A stretch of 64,000 nt of DNA from Caballeronia sordidicola. Its GTDB lineage: Bacteria > Pseudomonadota > Gammaproteobacteria > Burkholderiales > Burkholderiaceae. The translations under genes were made by a program, and so were the position numbers. The DNA lies in contig NZ_JNFG01000020.1 of NCBI RefSeq assembly GCF_000729995.1, positions 1 through 64,000 on the forward strand. Reading direction: 5' to 3'. Shown here one piece after another: positions 62,602 through 64,000 of the stretch. How positions within the stretch are numbered: the stretch's first letter is position 1; every line of letters starts with the position of its first letter. The notes beneath the pieces were generated by a model. That model had not been told where the DNA came from. It ran no database searches and saw only the letters and a program-made list of their open reading frames with translations.

Positions 62602-64000
62602 ATGCAAGAGCAGCCCAACGTATCGCGCCGCAAAGCCCTCAAATTGCTCGTGGGCGCACCCATGCTGCCCTTGGGCGCGTTCTCCGTTTCCACGCTGTTG
62701 TCCGGCTGCGGCGGTGACAGTGCAACCGCTCCGGTCACGTCGGCATCGTTCAAGTCCGCTTCATTCGCTTCAATGGCCGCGCCGTCTCTCGCGGACACGG
62801 CTGCCATGGCGACCACCACGGTCGGCTCCACGCTCACGGTGACCTACAGCGACGGCACGACGCAAGCGTACAAACTCGCCTACCAGCCATTCTTCGTGAC
62901 GGGCGACAGGGTGCCGAACGGCAGCGGCGGCACGACGCTCGCCGGCGGTTATTACGACATCAACAACCAGCCGATCATCGACCAATCGGTGGCAGGAAAA
63001 GAGCGCCAGTTCTTCTCGGATTGCCCGGACGGCACGTCGCTGCTGTCACTCGATAAACCGACGGTTGCCGGCATCAAGGGCAAGGCCGTATTCGCAGTCG
63101 TCCAGTTCGAATACGCAACGCGCGACCAGAGCCTGGTGTCGACGTATGGACAATTGCCTTCGCCTATCGCCGTGCTCACGCTCGACCAGGACCAGACGAC
63201 CGGCAAACTCACGCTCGTGAAGTATCACAACGTGGATACGTCGAAGGCGAACGGATTGTGGATCACCTGCGGCGCGAGCTTGTCACCGTGGAACACGCAT
63301 CTGTCGAGCGAAGAGTACGAGCCGGACGCAACGGTCATTGCGACCAACAGCCAGTTCAAGGCGTTCAGCACGAGCCTCTACGGCGACGCGAGCCGCGCGA
63401 ACCCGTACAACTATGGTCACCTCCCCGAAGTCACGGTGAACCCGGACGGCACGGGCTCGATCAAGAAGCACTACAACCTCGGGCGCATCTCGCACGAACT
63501 GGTGCAGGTGATGCCCGACAAACGCACCGTCATGATGGGCGACGACGCGACCAACGGCGGCCTCTTCATGTTCATCGCGGATCGGGCGGAGGACTTGTCG
63601 TCGGGCACGCTGTATGTGGCGAAGTGGGCGCAGACATCATCGGCGGGCGCGGGCTCGGCCAACCTGACGTGGATCAGGATCGGCAGCGCAACGAGCGCCG
63701 AGATCGAAGCGATGGCCGCGAAGCTGAAAGCGTCGGACATCATGGACGTGAGCACCAAGGACCCCCTCGACGCGAGCTTCACGAAGATCAATTTCAACGG
63801 CACGTTCAACTGGATTCGTATCAAGCCGGGCATGGAGAAGGCCGCGGCGTTCCTGGAGACGCATCGTTATGCGGCGTATATCGGCGGGAGCATGGGCTTT
63901 ACGAAGCTCGAAGGCACGACGATCAACGCGAAGGACAAGATCGTGTACACCGCAATGTCACGCGTCGAGAAGTCGATGGTCAAGGGCAACGCGGCATCAA
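62602..64000 (+). CDS. PhoX family (DUF839) phosphatase, partial at the right edge
   Basis: At least 466 codons remain open to the end of the window; the C-terminus lies beyond it. The N-terminus has a twin-arginine leader (SRRKALKLLV) followed by a hydrophobic run and a possible lipobox (LLSGC at residues 31-35), so it is probably Tat-exported and perhaps lipid-anchored. The body has PhoX/DUF839 features: GLWITCGASLSPWNTHLSSE, YGHLPEVTVNPDGTG and MMGDDATNGGLFMFIAD. PhoX enzymes are Ca/Fe alkaline phosphatases, made under phosphate limitation, which agrees with the Pho box upstream. Confidence 0.85.
   Translation, partial: MQEQPNVSRRKALKLLVGAPMLPLGAFSVSTLLSGCGGDSATAPVTSASFKSASFASMAAPSLADTAAMATTTVGSTLTVTYSDGTTQAYKLAYQPFFVTGDRVPNGSGGTTLAGGYYDINNQPIIDQSVAGKERQFFSDCPDGTSLLSLDKPTVAGIKGKAVFAVVQFEYATRDQSLVSTYGQLPSPIAVLTLDQDQTTGKLTLVKYHNVDTSKANGLWITCGASLSPWNTHLSSEEYEPDATVIATNSQFKAFSTSLYGDASRANPYNYGHLPEVTVNPDGTGSIKKHYNLGRISHELVQVMPDKRTVMMGDDATNGGLFMFIADRAEDLSSGTLYVAKWAQTSSAGAGSANLTWIRIGSATSAEIEAMAAKLKASDIMDVSTKDPLDASFTKINFNGTFNWIRIKPGMEKAAAFLETHRYAAYIGGSMGFTKLEGTTINAKDKIVYTAMSRVEKSMVKGNAAS

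Noticed and set aside
1..64000. CRISPR arrays, rRNA genes or long direct repeats
   Set aside because: Reading the whole window showed no regularly spaced repeats and no rRNA-like blocks.

Overview
The window looks like chromosomal or chromid DNA from a Burkholderiaceae bacterium, most likely Paraburkholderia or Caballeronia. This rests on the GC-rich codon use, ABC-transporter-fed catabolic operons, a complete mdc malonate decarboxylase set, paired LysR, Lrp, GntR, SorC and DeoR regulators, and a 48-codon DUF3563 gene typical of this group. The genus is inferred from style; no rRNA or tRNA gene was found.

About 1-7.7 kb is an AT-richer, gene-poor accessory stretch. It holds a predicted exported HELGH metalloprotease, a Tat-exported CHAP/NlpC-like hydrolase next to a trypsin-like protease, and a lone AIPR-type (abortive infection) nuclease. 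From 7.7 to 25.9 kb come mostly single genes and short units: alpha/beta hydrolase, FUSC pump, DsbA-like oxidoreductase, methylmalonate-semialdehyde dehydrogenase with a thioesterase, an M20 amidohydrolase/MFS pair with a divergent LysR, an Lrp/EamA pair, a DapA-like lyase, a CaiB-type enzyme, a hypothetical gene coupled to an XRE-ImmA/IrrE protease, and a GAF-PAS-HisKA_2 kinase.

26.1-36.9 kb is a sugar operon best read as 2-deoxyribose catabolism: deoC of animal DERA type, an ALDH16-type double aldehyde dehydrogenase, FucU/RbsD mutarotase, ribokinase-family kinase and a four-gene ABC importer, followed by a convergent deoR gene coupled to an orphan HicB-like gene. A 10-bp sequence is shared by the deoC and deoR promoters. 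37.1-45.4 kb is the malonate decarboxylase operon (GntR regulator, then mdcA-B-C-D-E-G-H) with a divergent MFS transporter and a near-perfect palindrome between them. 45.4-47.7 kb is a phage remnant with a gp46-like fragment and a predicted toxin/immunity pair.

47.7-54.3 kb is one minus-strand operon: a fused binding-protein/permease, a second permease and an ATPase, then a carbamoylase-type M20 hydrolase, a DUF1989 protein, an XRE-cupin regulator and an agmatinase-family ureohydrolase. It probably takes up and breaks down a guanidino or ureido compound, and a perfect 19-bp palindrome sits at its head. 54.7-62.2 kb is a polyol (xylitol, arabitol or sorbitol type) locus: a divergent MalK-type ATPase, binding protein, two permeases, SorC regulator, SDR and zinc-type polyol dehydrogenase, with a clear sigma-70 promoter. 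The window ends inside a PhoX-like gene preceded by a Pho box. Motif searches here were done by eye; homology calls rest on recognised motifs, not on database searches.
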